Source of the DNA: Bacteroidales bacterium
GTDB taxonomy: Bacteria; Bacteroidota; Bacteroidia; Bacteroidales; UBA932
Length of the DNA: 64,000 nt
Direction: 5' to 3'
Assembly (NCBI GenBank): GCA_017428945.1
Contig: JAFRPW010000039.1
Coordinates: 124,001-188,000, forward strand
This document shows, one piece after another, positions 1-8,980 of this stretch. The notes under the pieces were generated by a model. It made no database searches. It was not told the DNA's origin and worked only from the letters and a program-made list of their open reading frames with translations. The translations under genes and the position numbers were made by a program. Within the stretch, counting starts at the first letter, position 1. Every line of letters begins with the position of its first letter.

Positions 1-1054
1 TGTTGGTTCGCAGACAGATGCAAACATATACCAGCTGAGCGCACCGCAGCTGAGCAACAAGTACTTCATTATCAGTGGAGAAGGGACCCGCCGCCTGATG
101 GCCTTCCCCGAGGTCATCGGCTTCGATTCCTACCTTGCAATGCTCCCTGAAACCATCGCCGCCCTCCGTTACCTTTTCCCTTCCGGTTCGGAGGGCGACG
201 TCGATATACTCACCATCCTCCGCGGCGGTCTCAATTATCCAATAGAGGAAGCCTGCCACCGCGTCGGCATACGGGTAAGGGACATGCACTTCATATCCTG
301 CGAGCGAAGGATAGAGGAGCATATAATCACCGGCCTTGACATAAAGTACGAAAAGCTTCGCATAACAAAGGACCGTACCCTTGTCATTGGCGATATCATT
401 GCCACCGGAGACACCCTGAGGATGTGCCTTGACCAGGTTGTAGACCGTTTCCGCAGAAAAGGCGGCAGTATACGGAAGATCATCTTCTTCACCATTGGCG
501 GTACGCGTGCAATTCCCCTCATGGAAAGGATGGCGGAGCAGATAAGCGCCTGGTTCCCGGAGTTCGAAGGTTTCCAGTGCTTCTTCTACGAAGGCATCTT
601 TTCCGTATATAAAGATAAAGGAGTAAGCGGGATCAACGTCCCGGACATAGACTTCGGCTGGAGTGACGGCATCGTCTCCCCGGAATTCCGCCGATATGTG
701 ATAGACAGGATTGATCCGCTCTTCGAGAAGTGCATCATCTATGACGGCGGCGCCCGCCGGTACGAGATTCCCGTCCACTTTGAGGAAGTGCTCGAATACT
801 GGAACGGTATCCTTGAAAGGGCCGATAGTATAGACATGAAGGCCCTGGTGGCAGAGAAACTCGGCTATGAAGGCCCTCTGGACTACACATCCTGGCTGCA
901 GGCAACAAGTCTTTCAGACCTGCCTCAGGAAGGTCTTCCTCAACTGTGGGAGAAAGAACAGGAGCTTTGCCGCATGGCAGCCGGGCTCTCGCTCCGTACA
1001 ATTGCAGAACGCAGAATTAATGAATTAACCAAAATATCCCCAAATTATGAGTAA
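1..1054 (+). CDS. Phosphoribosyltransferase-like protein, 5' end outside the window
   Basis: The reading frame is already open at base 2 and runs to TAA at 1052-1054, so the start lies upstream; the internal ATG at 98 is probably not the start. A type I phosphoribosyltransferase-like core is seen: a hydrophobic strand ending in ILRGG, then a strand-loop reading VIGDIIATGDTL, which resembles the PRPP-binding loop. The loop is odd: the usual acidic pair before the (A/V)TG turn is Gly-Asp here. About 150 residues follow the core and match nothing I recognise. The stop overlaps the start of a cytosine-permease-like gene by 8 bases, so the two are probably co-transcribed, which suggests nucleobase salvage. 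The substrate is unknown; the fold call is moderately sure, the activity is not. Confidence 0.6.
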   Translation, partial: VGSQTDANIYQLSAPQLSNKYFIISGEGTRRLMAFPEVIGFDSYLAMLPETIAALRYLFPSGSEGDVDILTILRGGLNYPIEEACHRVGIRVRDMHFISCERRIEEHIITGLDIKYEKLRITKDRTLVIGDIIATGDTLRMCLDQVVDRFRRKGGSIRKIIFFTIGGTRAIPLMERMAEQISAWFPEFEGFQCFFYEGIFSVYKDKGVSGINVPDIDFGWSDGIVSPEFRRYVIDRIDPLFEKCIIYDGGARRYEIPVHFEEVLEYWNGILERADSIDMKALVAEKLGYEGPLDYTSWLQATSLSDLPQEGLPQLWEKEQELCRMAAGLSLRTIAERRINELTKISPNYE

Positions 1055-2300
1055 ACAGAAAGGCATTGACGCCGATTACACGTCAAAGGCGGTAGACCGC
1101 GCAGGTCGCAAGAGCAACCTCAGCATGTTCATGGTGATGCTTGGCTTCACCTTCTTCAGCGCAAGCATGTGGGTAGGACAGCAGCTTGCTGCAGGCCTCA
1201 ATTTCAGCGGTTTTGTATGGGCTCTGCTCCTTGGCGGCCTCATCCTGGCAGCATACACCGGTGCCCTTGGATGGATTGGCGCAGAGAGCGGCCTGTCGCT
1301 TGACATGCTGGCTCACAGGAGCTTCGGCAAAAAAGGAAGCTGGCTTCCCAGCGCCATGATCAGTTTCACCCAGATTGGCTGGTTCGGCGTTGGCCTTGCC
1401 ATGTTCGCAATCCCCGTGGCAAAGGAACTCCTTGGCCTGGAAGTTACTCCGGACCACATGCCATGGCAGGGTTATCTCCTTGTTGCAATAGCCGGTATCC
1501 TCATGACCGGAAGCGCCTACTACGGTATCAAGAGCCTTACTATAATAAGCTACATCGCGGTTCCTGCAGTTGCCATACTTGGTACCGTGGCAATGGTAAT
1601 GGCTGTCAACAAAGGGGACCTCGGACTCATTGAGCAGTTCAACCAGGGAACCAAGAGCCTTGGCATCATAGCAGGTGCAGGCCTGGTTGTGGGAAGCTTT
1701 ATCTCCGGCGGTACTGCAACGCCAAACTTCACGCGCTTTGCAAAGAGCGGCAAGGTTGGCCTCTGGACAACTGTTGTGGCATTCTTCATCGGCAACAGCC
1801 TCATGTTCTGCTTCGGTGCAGTTTCCAGCATATATGCAGGCGGTAACGATATCTTCGAGGTGATGCTTAACCTGAACCTCTTCTACCTGGCAGTCCTTGT
1901 GCTTGGCCTCAATATCTGGACTACCAACGACAACGCCCTCTACACCGGCGGCCTTGGCCTTTCAAATATCTTCGGCCTCAGCAAGAAGGCCATGGTTCTC
2001 ATTTCCGGTATCATTGGAACCGTTGCGGCAGTATGGCTTTACTGGAACTTCTGCGGCTGGCTCAACGTTCTCAACTGCACCCTTCCTCCCGTGGGCATCA
2101 TCCTCATCCTGAGTTACTTCATGGACAGGAAGGCATACCTTGACGGTACCGTGGAAATCAAGACCGTGAACTGGTTCTCTGTTGCAGGCGTCATCCTTGG
2201 CGCAGTCGTGGCCAATCTGGTGCACTGGGGCGTCCCTGCCCTGAACGGCATGGCAGTTGCGGCCGTGTGCTACTGCATCGGCCGGCTGGTACGTAAATAG
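1047..2300 (+). CDS. codB: Cytosine permease-like transporter (NCS1 family)
   Basis: This 417-residue inner-membrane protein has about twelve hydrophobic segments and resembles CodB of the NCS1 nucleobase:cation symporters. The N-terminal part contains the family-like stretch around FFSASMWVGQQLAAGL, and a later GSFISGGTATPNFTRFAK segment corresponds to the substrate-region helices. Length matches CodB (about 420). The ATG at 1047 lies inside the end of the phosphoribosyltransferase-like gene, pointing to translational coupling: one protein would import a base and the other might convert it to a nucleotide. No cytosine deaminase is visible, so uracil, cytosine or another base could be the substrate. 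A strong terminator follows at 2339. Confidence 0.8.
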   Translation: MSKQKGIDADYTSKAVDRAGRKSNLSMFMVMLGFTFFSASMWVGQQLAAGLNFSGFVWALLLGGLILAAYTGALGWIGAESGLSLDMLAHRSFGKKGSWLPSAMISFTQIGWFGVGLAMFAIPVAKELLGLEVTPDHMPWQGYLLVAIAGILMTGSAYYGIKSLTIISYIAVPAVAILGTVAMVMAVNKGDLGLIEQFNQGTKSLGIIAGAGLVVGSFISGGTATPNFTRFAKSGKVGLWTTVVAFFIGNSLMFCFGAVSSIYAGGNDIFEVMLNLNLFYLAVLVLGLNIWTTNDNALYTGGLGLSNIFGLSKKAMVLISGIIGTVAAVWLYWNFCGWLNVLNCTLPPVGIILILSYFMDRKAYLDGTVEIKTVNWFSVAGVILGAVVANLVHWGVPALNGMAVAAVCYCIGRLVRK

Positions 2301-2338
2301 GCGTGACAGCAACTGATTGATTTGCATTACATTAAACG

Positions 2339-2375
2339 GATGTCCCTGGGTCTGATTGCCTAGGGGCATCTGTTT
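2339..2375 (+). terminator. Intrinsic terminator after codB
   Basis: A 12-bp stem (GATGTCCCTGGG at 2339-2350 with CCTAGGGGCATC at 2359-2370, two G-U pairs) encloses the 8-base loop TCTGATTG and is followed by TGTTT. It lies 38 bases after the codB stop and before the uup promoter. Confidence 0.75.
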
Positions 2376-2442
2376 AACAATCTATTGTTCAGTATCTTAC
2401 GTTCACGGGTAAGGTTTTCTGACTCCAAAGCATATTTACGCA

Positions 2443-2458
2443 TATTTTTGTATATTTG
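2443..2458 (+). promoter_or_regulatory. Promoter of uup-lplA (two overlapping -7 boxes)
   Basis: TATTTTTG (2443-2450) is directly followed by TATATTTG (2451-2458); both fit the Bacteroidota -7 box TAnnTTTG. The ATG of uup is 8 bases after the second box, so the leader would be very short. No clear -33 TTG is seen at the right distance. Confidence 0.65.
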
Positions 2459-2466
2459 TAAGAGTT

Positions 2467-4272
2467 ATGGCAAGTTACCTGCAGATAGAGAACATTTCCA
2501 AATCCTACGGTCCCAAGGTGCTGTTCCAGGGGATAGGGTTCAACATCAATGAGGGCGATAAGGTAGCCCTCATCGCCCCCAATGGCACTGGAAAGACGTC
2601 TCTTCTGAGGATTCTTGCCGGAAAAGACAGCTCTGACAGCGGCGGAAAGGTCCTTTTCCTCAAGGATATTCGCATAGCCTTTCTGGAACAGGATTATAAT
2701 TATGCACCTGAAAAGACTGTCCTTTCGCAGATTATGGACAATTCCACGGAGTGGACTGCCCACCTGGACCAGGATCACTACTGGGAGTACGAAAGGCGCG
2801 TAAACCAGCTTCTCACACAGTTCGGGCTGGATCCGGACTCCAAGATGAAAGACCTCTCCGGAGGTGAAGTCAAGCGCGTTGCAATAACCCAGATGCTAGC
2901 TTCTGAGGCGGATTTCTATATCATGGACGAGCCCACCAACCATTTGGACACAGACGCCATAGAATTCCTGGAGAACCGCCTCAAGCACAGCCGCTGCACC
3001 CTTTTCATGGTTACTCACGACCGCTATTTCCTGGACCGCGTCTGCAACACGGTGATGGAAATGGACCGCGGCAACATCTACATCTACCGCGGAGACTACA
3101 CCAATTTCCTCGAGAAGCGCCAGGAACGCATAGACAATTACAATGCGGAAACTGAGAAGGTCCGGAACGTCTTCCGGCGTGAACTTGAGTGGATACATGC
3201 ATCGCCCTGTGCCCGTACCGGCAAGGCCAAATACCGAAAGCAGGCTTTTGAGGCCATTAAGGAGCGCGCTGCGGACGCGTATACCATAAAGAAGGTAGAC
3301 CTCTCGGAGACCAAGGCTAAAGGTCCCACATACCTTGGAAACAAAGTGATAGACTGCAATGGCGTAAGCTTCTGGTGGGAGGGGAAGTGCTATCTTAAGG
3401 ACTTCACATACAATTTCCAGCGTTATGAACGCATTGGAATAGTTGGCCGAAACGCTGCCGGCAAGACCACCTTCCTCAATCTCATAACGGGAGGATGGAA
3501 CCCATCCATGGGCGGCCGTATGGAAGGAACAGTCCAGCTTGGAGAGTCCTTGAAGATAGGGTACTACCACCAGAGCGGAATGCAGTTCAAACCCGGACAG
3601 ACAGTGCTTGAGACAGTGAACGACACCCATCTTCTGGGCCGTTTCCTCTTTACGCACGATATGCTCAATAACCCCGTAGAGAGGCTCTCCGGCGGGGAGA
3701 GGCGCCGCCTGTATCTTCTCACAATCCTAAAGCAGGAGCCCAATTTCCTCATCCTGGACGAGCCCACCAACGACCTTGACATTGTCACCCTGGACATCCT
3801 GGAAGAGTATCTCCTGGAATTCAAGGGCTCGCTGGTAATCGTTTCCCACGACCGTCATTTCCTGGACCGCCTTGTAGACCACCTCTTTGTCTTCTGCGGG
3901 GACGGCGTGGTGAAGGACTTCATAGGCAATTATACGGAGTACCGCTCTTTCATCAAGGACTATGAGAAAGAGATTGCCGGTCAGGCCGGCAATGACGTAA
4001 AAAGTCATGCCCAACCTGACGCCCGTCATGCCCGGCCCGACCGGGCATCTCTGCCCAAGCCTCGCAAGCTCACATGGAAAGAGCAGCAGGAATTGAAGGC
4101 TCTGGAGGGTACTCTGGCGGCTCTGGAAGAGGAAAAGACGGAACTGGAAGCCAAACTCTCCGGTGGCAACCTGGGTATACAGGAACTGCAGGAAGCATCG
4201 GCAAGATATGCAACGCTGAAAGATGAACTGGACGCCGCGGAAATGCGCTGGCTGGAGCTGTCGGAAATATGA
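2467..4272 (+). CDS. uup: ABC-F ATPase, Uup type
   Basis: This 601-residue soluble protein has two ABC ATPase domains and no membrane segments. Domain 1 has Walker A APNGTGKTS, signature LSGGE and Walker B YIMDEPTNHLD; domain 2 has GRNAAGKTT, LSGGERRR and LILDEPTNDLD. The C-terminal 75 residues (from RKLTWKEQQE) form a charged coiled coil, the mark of the Uup subgroup, whose members bind ribosomes or branched DNA. The linker before that coil, residues about 503-528, is encoded by palindromic repeat units (see repeat at 3973) and reads unlike the rest. The stop overlaps lplA by 4 bases. The Uup call rests on the C-terminal coil and is quite sure. Confidence 0.87.
   Translation: MASYLQIENISKSYGPKVLFQGIGFNINEGDKVALIAPNGTGKTSLLRILAGKDSSDSGGKVLFLKDIRIAFLEQDYNYAPEKTVLSQIMDNSTEWTAHLDQDHYWEYERRVNQLLTQFGLDPDSKMKDLSGGEVKRVAITQMLASEADFYIMDEPTNHLDTDAIEFLENRLKHSRCTLFMVTHDRYFLDRVCNTVMEMDRGNIYIYRGDYTNFLEKRQERIDNYNAETEKVRNVFRRELEWIHASPCARTGKAKYRKQAFEAIKERAADAYTIKKVDLSETKAKGPTYLGNKVIDCNGVSFWWEGKCYLKDFTYNFQRYERIGIVGRNAAGKTTFLNLITGGWNPSMGGRMEGTVQLGESLKIGYYHQSGMQFKPGQTVLETVNDTHLLGRFLFTHDMLNNPVERLSGGERRRLYLLTILKQEPNFLILDEPTNDLDIVTLDILEEYLLEFKGSLVIVSHDRHFLDRLVDHLFVFCGDGVVKDFIGNYTEYRSFIKDYEKEIAGQAGNDVKSHAQPDARHARPDRASLPKPRKLTWKEQQELKALEGTLAALEEEKTELEAKLSGGNLGIQELQEASARYATLKDELDAAEMRWLELSEI
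3973..4050 (+). repeat. Cluster of REP-like palindromes inside uup
   Basis: Three related units lie in tandem in the coding sequence. Unit 1 (3973-3993) is ATTGCCGG-TCAGG-CCGGCAAT in reverse orientation, followed by GACG. Unit 2 (about 4004-4020) is a half copy, GTCATGCCCAACCTGA. Unit 3 (4025-4050) is CGTC-ATGCCCGG-CCCGA-CCGGGCAT-CT with perfect 8-bp arms. Close relatives occur at 56757 and 62226. They are translated in frame as the linker of Uup. Confidence 0.75.
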
Positions 4273-5183
4273 AAACCCTTCTGAACACATCCCTGGACCC
4301 TCATTTCAACATGGCTTATGACAGCTATGTGCTTGAGCATACAGGTTTTGAGGGCTTTTATCTATGGCAGAACAGGCCTTCCGTCATCATAGGTCTTAAC
4401 CAGAGCGCATATGCGGAGGTGAATCTGCCTTTCATTGATGCAAACGGGATAGAACTTGTACGCCGCGTATCCGGCGGCGGTGCCGTCTACCACGACCTCG
4501 GCAACCTCAATTACACCTTTGTGGGCTATGAGGACGGCCCTGCAAGGATTGCCGATGCCCTGCGGAGTCTTGGCGCCCCGGCAGAACTCACCGGAAGGAA
4601 CGACATCATGGTGGACGGCCGCAAATGCTCCGGCTATGCAAAACGCCTTGCCGGAGACCGCATCTTTGTGCACGGAACTCTGATGTTCGATGTGAATCTG
4701 GAAATGCTAGTAAGCGCGCTTTCCACGCCTGGAAGCAAACTCTCCGCAGCCGGAGTGCAGTCGGTCCATTCCAAGGTTGCAAACCTTAAGGACTATCTGC
4801 CATATAACTCAATAGAAGAGTTCCAGGCCGCCCTGCTCAATGCTCTTGGAGGAGAACGTCCGGTGCCGCTCCCGGAGATGCAAGTGGCAGAAATAGAGCA
4901 GATTGCATCGGCTAAGTTCCGTTCCTGGGAATGGCGCTACGGCCATTCGCCAAAGACGGATTTCAGAAAGACTCTGAAGTTCCCCTGCGGCACAGTCACG
5001 GCCAATTATTCAATAAAGCATGGCGTCCTCACAGAAGTCTCCTTCGAGGGAGACTTCATCGGCTCAATACCTGCTTCAGAGCTTGCGGAAAAGATTAAAG
5101 GCCTTCGCGTGGAAGACCTTTGTAATGTTCCCGTAAGGGACTATTTTGACGGCGTTGACGATATATCCGTGCTATTCCGCTGA
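4269..5183 (+). CDS. lplA: Lipoate-protein ligase A
   Basis: LplA activates free lipoate with ATP and transfers it to the lysine of lipoyl domains. The 304-residue protein shows the family motifs RRVSGGGAVYHDLGNLNYTF (residues about 64-83), RNDIMVDGRKCSGYA with the conserved lysine, and HGTLMFDV. The C-terminal 100 residues, including FRSWEWRYGHSP, form the accessory domain of bacterial LplA. It overlaps uup by 4 bases (ATGA). Its 3' end overlaps the converging lpdA by 12 bases; lpdA makes the E3 subunit that re-oxidises the same lipoyl groups, so the neighbourhood is functionally coherent. Confidence 0.9.
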   Translation: MKTLLNTSLDPHFNMAYDSYVLEHTGFEGFYLWQNRPSVIIGLNQSAYAEVNLPFIDANGIELVRRVSGGGAVYHDLGNLNYTFVGYEDGPARIADALRSLGAPAELTGRNDIMVDGRKCSGYAKRLAGDRIFVHGTLMFDVNLEMLVSALSTPGSKLSAAGVQSVHSKVANLKDYLPYNSIEEFQAALLNALGGERPVPLPEMQVAEIEQIASAKFRSWEWRYGHSPKTDFRKTLKFPCGTVTANYSIKHGVLTEVSFEGDFIGSIPASELAEKIKGLRVEDLCNVPVRDYFDGVDDISVLFR

Positions 5184-6497
5184 CGCAAGCGTCTCCTTCA
5201 GAATCTCTCCAACCGTAGGGTGGGGGAATACCACCTTGAGCAAATCTTCCACGGTGCAGCCACGGGAAATTGCTATGGCTGCTGCGGCAATAATCTCCGA
5301 ACAGGGATTTCCCAGCATGTGCACACCTGTCACGCGTTCCCCTTCAAGGATAATCTTGCAGAGACCCTCTCCGCGCTCGTTCTCCGCCACAAAGCGGCCG
5401 CTGTAGGCCATGGGAAGCTTGAGCTCGGAAGTTCCCTTCAGAGCCCCAACGCCGGCTACTTCCGGATTGGTGTAGACAATGCCCGGGATTGCGTCGTAGG
5501 TCATCTCATCGGCCTTGCCAAGCATGTCATTTATGGCTACTTCCGCTTGTCTGGAGGCTGTATGGGCCAGCATAGAAAGGGCTGTAACGTCACCGGCTGC
5601 ATATACGCCGGGAACGGATGTACGCATATGGGTATCGACCACTATACCGCGTCCGCATGCAACGCCAAGGTTCTCCAGGCCATATCCCTTGAGGTTTGGA
5701 CGGCGGCCTACGGAAAGGAGGATCCTGTCTCCTTCCGCCCTGCATACCTCACCTTCCGGTGTCTCATAGACAACCTCGTTTCCATCGATGGCGGTGACTT
5801 TGCAGCTAAGGTGGAACTCCACGCCCTTCTTTGTGTACTGCGCCTGGAGCATTGCCGATATTTCATCGTCCATGGGCCCAAGAATCTTTGGGAGCATCTC
5901 CACCACAGTCACCTTGGTGCCAATTGAATTGAAGAAACTGGCGAACTCCATGCCTATGACGCCGCCGCCAATAACCACCAGGCTTTCAGGTTTTTCCGTA
6001 AGCTGGAGGATTTCCCGGTTGGTGACTACGGCAGGGGAATCGGCAAGTCCCGGAATAGGGGGTATCACCGCCGATGAGCCGGTGCACAGAAGCAGTTTTT
6101 CCGCCTGGTACTCCTGCTCCCCTGCAGTGATAGAGAACCCGCCCTGGCACGGTCCGTTGATATAGGCCGATGCCTTAACAACTTCCACCGAAGCGTTACG
6201 CATCCTTACTTTAATGCCTCCCACAAGCTTCTTGACCACCTTCTCCTTACGCTTCATTACGGCAGGGAAGTCCAGGCTGGCGCCTTCGAAGTTTACGCCG
6301 TAGCGGTCCCCGTGGGCGGCGTAATCGTAAATCTTTGCACTGTACAGGAGGGTTTTTGTGGGGATGCAGCCCTCATTGAGGCACACGCCGCCAAGTTCTC
6401 CGGCTTCAAACAGAACTACGCTCATTCCGGCCTTTGCGGCCTTTTCCGCGGCCACATAACCTCCGGGGCCGCCACCTATGATAGCAAGTTTATACAT
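5172..6497 (-). CDS. lpdA: Dihydrolipoyl dehydrogenase (E3)
   Basis: This flavoprotein re-oxidises dihydrolipoyl groups of 2-oxo acid dehydrogenase or glycine cleavage complexes with NAD+. The 441 residues begin with the FAD fold IIGGGPGGYVAA, then the redox disulfide CLNEGCIPTK, the NAD fold VVIGGGVIGMEFAS near residue 175, the second FAD motif YAAGDV, and the C-terminal dimer-interface motif HPTVGE that supplies the catalytic His-Glu. It is slightly shorter than the usual 465-480. It is the last gene of a four-gene leftward operon; its ATG overlaps the peptidase stop by one base (TAATG). Confidence 0.92.
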   Translation of the reverse strand: MYKLAIIGGGPGGYVAAEKAAKAGMSVVLFEAGELGGVCLNEGCIPTKTLLYSAKIYDYAAHGDRYGVNFEGASLDFPAVMKRKEKVVKKLVGGIKVRMRNASVEVVKASAYINGPCQGGFSITAGEQEYQAEKLLLCTGSSAVIPPIPGLADSPAVVTNREILQLTEKPESLVVIGGGVIGMEFASFFNSIGTKVTVVEMLPKILGPMDDEISAMLQAQYTKKGVEFHLSCKVTAIDGNEVVYETPEGEVCRAEGDRILLSVGRRPNLKGYGLENLGVACGRGIVVDTHMRTSVPGVYAAGDVTALSMLAHTASRQAEVAINDMLGKADEMTYDAIPGIVYTNPEVAGVGALKGTSELKLPMAYSGRFVAENERGEGLCKIILEGERVTGVHMLGNPCSEIIAAAAIAISRGCTVEDLLKVVFPHPTVGEILKETLASAE

Positions 6498-8524
6498 TAC
6501 AGATAATCTTCAAAATACATTGTAACCTTGTCCATGAGGTGGATCCTGTTACGCCCGAACACGTTGTGCTGTGCAACAGGATAGGGGAAGTAGTCCACCT
6601 GTATTTCGTTATCTATACACTCCTGGATGAAACTGAGGCTGTGCTCCCAGACTACGGTGTCGTCCACTGCACCCTGGCAGATGAGGAGCTTTCCCTTCAG
6701 GTCCTTTGCCTTGTTTATGAGAGATGTGCTCTCAAAGCCATCCGGATTGGTTTCCGGGTTGTCCATGTAGCGCTCTCCGTACATTATCTCGTACCATTTC
6801 CAGTCGATGACGGGGCCTCCGGCAACGCCTACCTTGAATATCTCCGGATAGGTTGTCATGAGCGATATTGTCATGAATCCGCCGTAGCTCCAGCCATGGA
6901 CGCCTATGCGTGAAGAATCCACCCAGGGATTCTCCATAAGGCGTTTGATTCCCACAACCTGGTCTTCCATCTCTGCCTTTCCGCACTGGCGGTTGATGGC
7001 CTGCTCAAAGGCAAGGCCACGGTTCTGGGTGCCGCGGTTGTCCTGGACGTATACCACGTATCCGCGCTGGGCCATGAGCATCTCCCACATGCGGATTTCT
7101 GCAAGCCAGGCATTCCGGACCATCTGGCTGTGAGGGCCGCCGTAGACATAAACTATTACAGGATACTTCTTTGCGGGGTCGAAGTCCTTGGGGTAGATGA
7201 GACGGTAGTAGTTATCAAACTCTCCGTCCGCAGATGGCACGGTGCCAAGTTCTACCTTGCAGGAGGCGTAGTCCTTCAGAGGGTCTTCCAAAGCGAACAG
7301 TTCACGGCTCTTTTTACCGTCCGTGGAACGAAGCGTCAGAATTGAAGGAGTGCTTGTATTGCTGCAGTTGTCCAGGAACCAGGTGAAGTCTTCGTTCAGG
7401 CTCACATTGTGCCATCCGCGGCCGCTGGTAAGCATCTGAGGTTTGTAGAACGATGCCTTTGCAACGGCCTTCTTTGCCGGAATGCGGAGCCTTATCTTGA
7501 AGAGGTGATTCCCCACGGGATTCTGTTCACCTGAGGTGTAGAAGACGTTTGTGCCGTCGTTTCCAAGGTACTCAAGGTCTCCGTTAGCGGTGGGAAGATG
7601 CCTTATGGTACCTATTGTATCCACCAGATAGAGGTGGCGCCAGCCGTCGCGGTTGGCTGTGCGGTAGAGGAAAACGTCTCCGCGGGAGCCAAGGAACCAT
7701 ACGGGGTCCAGAGGCTCTATCCAGGCATCGTTCTCCTCAGTGAGGATGGTCCTTACAAGCCTTCCGGTGGCGGCGGAATACTTGTTAAGGTGCATGTGGT
7801 GCTGCTCACGGTCCACTACCTGGGCGAAGATATAAGCATCGTCCGGGCTCCAGGCGAGGTTGGTGATATAACGGTCTTCCCCGAAATCAGTGACATCCAG
7901 CCAAACGGTATTCTCTTTCTCGAAGCTGTAGATGCCTATGCGGAGCTTTTCCGACGCCATGCCGTTCATGGGGTATTTTAGCTCTACAAGGCTGCCTGTG
8001 CGGGAGATTATGTCCAGAAGAGGGAACACAGTGACATCGGTCTGGTCTTTCCTGTAAAAAGCTATGCTCTTTCCGGAAGGGGACCATTCCCAGCCCTTTG
8101 AGAAGCCGAACTCGTTTCTCATGGCCGTGCCGCCGTAGACTATGTTGTCATCGTAGGAAAGGCCGATGGGAATCTCCCTGCCGTCCTTCTTTCCTATCAG
8201 CGAGCTCCCGTCCAGTTTGATGGCATAGCCGGCGGGGGAGGCGATCCAGCCGTCTCCGCGTTCCCGTGGAGCTATCTTGTAAGCCTCTGTAACAGTGGTT
8301 TTTACGCTGCCTTTTACCGGGGCCTCGCCGCGGCCTTTCATCATGACGAAGGTGTCGTTGTCCAGCCATGCGGCCTGGGCGCGGCAGTAGCCTGTGCCCT
8401 TGAAGATGGCTTCCTCCATGGTAAGGTCCTTGCCGGGGTGTGCCTCACGGGTGTCTATGACGCGCTGGGCAAAAAGGACGGTGCAGGAGAGCATCGTCCA
8501 GACAACTAATGCAATCTTTTTCAT
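6497..8524 (-). CDS. Dipeptidyl peptidase IV-like serine peptidase (S9 family)
   Basis: The 675-residue protein starts with a signal peptide (MKKIALVVWTMLSCTVLFAQ), so it acts in the periplasm or outside. Residues about 40-430 resemble the DPP IV N-terminal beta-propeller; the C-terminal 240 residues are an alpha/beta hydrolase. The nucleophile is Ser546 in GWSYGG, the acid is in GAVDDTVV and the histidine in AQHNVFGRNRIHL, the order expected for S9 enzymes. DPP IV-like enzymes release X-Pro or X-Ala dipeptides, typical of amino-acid-fermenting Bacteroidales. Its ATG overlaps the upstream small membrane gene (ATGA). Confidence 0.88.
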   Translation of the reverse strand: MKKIALVVWTMLSCTVLFAQRVIDTREAHPGKDLTMEEAIFKGTGYCRAQAAWLDNDTFVMMKGRGEAPVKGSVKTTVTEAYKIAPRERGDGWIASPAGYAIKLDGSSLIGKKDGREIPIGLSYDDNIVYGGTAMRNEFGFSKGWEWSPSGKSIAFYRKDQTDVTVFPLLDIISRTGSLVELKYPMNGMASEKLRIGIYSFEKENTVWLDVTDFGEDRYITNLAWSPDDAYIFAQVVDREQHHMHLNKYSAATGRLVRTILTEENDAWIEPLDPVWFLGSRGDVFLYRTANRDGWRHLYLVDTIGTIRHLPTANGDLEYLGNDGTNVFYTSGEQNPVGNHLFKIRLRIPAKKAVAKASFYKPQMLTSGRGWHNVSLNEDFTWFLDNCSNTSTPSILTLRSTDGKKSRELFALEDPLKDYASCKVELGTVPSADGEFDNYYRLIYPKDFDPAKKYPVIVYVYGGPHSQMVRNAWLAEIRMWEMLMAQRGYVVYVQDNRGTQNRGLAFEQAINRQCGKAEMEDQVVGIKRLMENPWVDSSRIGVHGWSYGGFMTISLMTTYPEIFKVGVAGGPVIDWKWYEIMYGERYMDNPETNPDGFESTSLINKAKDLKGKLLICQGAVDDTVVWEHSLSFIQECIDNEIQVDYFPYPVAQHNVFGRNRIHLMDKVTMYFEDYL

Positions 8525-8970
8525 AGGAACAGGGTGTCGTCTTCGTCGTGTACGGTGGAAGCGGGGGCGGGCTCGGGATTCACGAAGTCTACCACGGCTT
8601 TCTCATACCCTCTCCAGGGAAGTGCGCCCTTGTATTCCTTATAGTGCACGGTTACTCTGTATCCGGTCATCTTGGAAAGCTGCAGGGCAACCTCAGGGTC
8701 CTTTACGGAGAACTTGAAGTTCTTGGACTGTACGCTGCCGCTATTCTGCTTGCTGCCGTAGCCGCTGAGGATGATCTCTCCCTCGTAGGTTTTCCAGATG
8801 TATCCGGTATAGGTGAGGGAGTTCAGCTCTCCGGTCTTTGTGCCGTCAGAGAACACCCAGAAGAACTTGAAGTAGCCCCAGCCGCATCCTACCAGAAGAA
8901 GGATGACAAGAAGCCACACTAACCAGCCCCAGCCGGATTTCTTTTTTGGAGTTTCAGGATTTTCGTTCAT
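8521..8970 (-). CDS. Small single-pass membrane protein, conserved Bacteroidales type
   Basis: The 149-residue protein starts at the ATG at 8970 (MNENPETPKKK); an upstream in-frame start at 9069 would lie deep in mtnN and is unlikely. A short charged N-terminus is followed by one helix (WLVWLLVILLLVGCGWGYF, residues about 16-34) and a 110-residue domain beginning FSDGTKTGELNSLTYTGYIWKTYEGE. Similar proteins occur widely in this order and I believe some carry the mistaken database name 6-phosphogluconate dehydrogenase; nothing here resembles that enzyme. Function is unknown. It starts 10 bases after mtnN and overlaps the peptidase gene by 4 bases. Confidence 0.7.
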   Translation of the reverse strand: MNENPETPKKKSGWGWLVWLLVILLLVGCGWGYFKFFWVFSDGTKTGELNSLTYTGYIWKTYEGEIILSGYGSKQNSGSVQSKNFKFSVKDPEVALQLSKMTGYRVTVHYKEYKGALPWRGYEKAVVDFVNPEPAPASTVHDEDDTLFL

Positions 8971-8980
8971 GATATGATTA

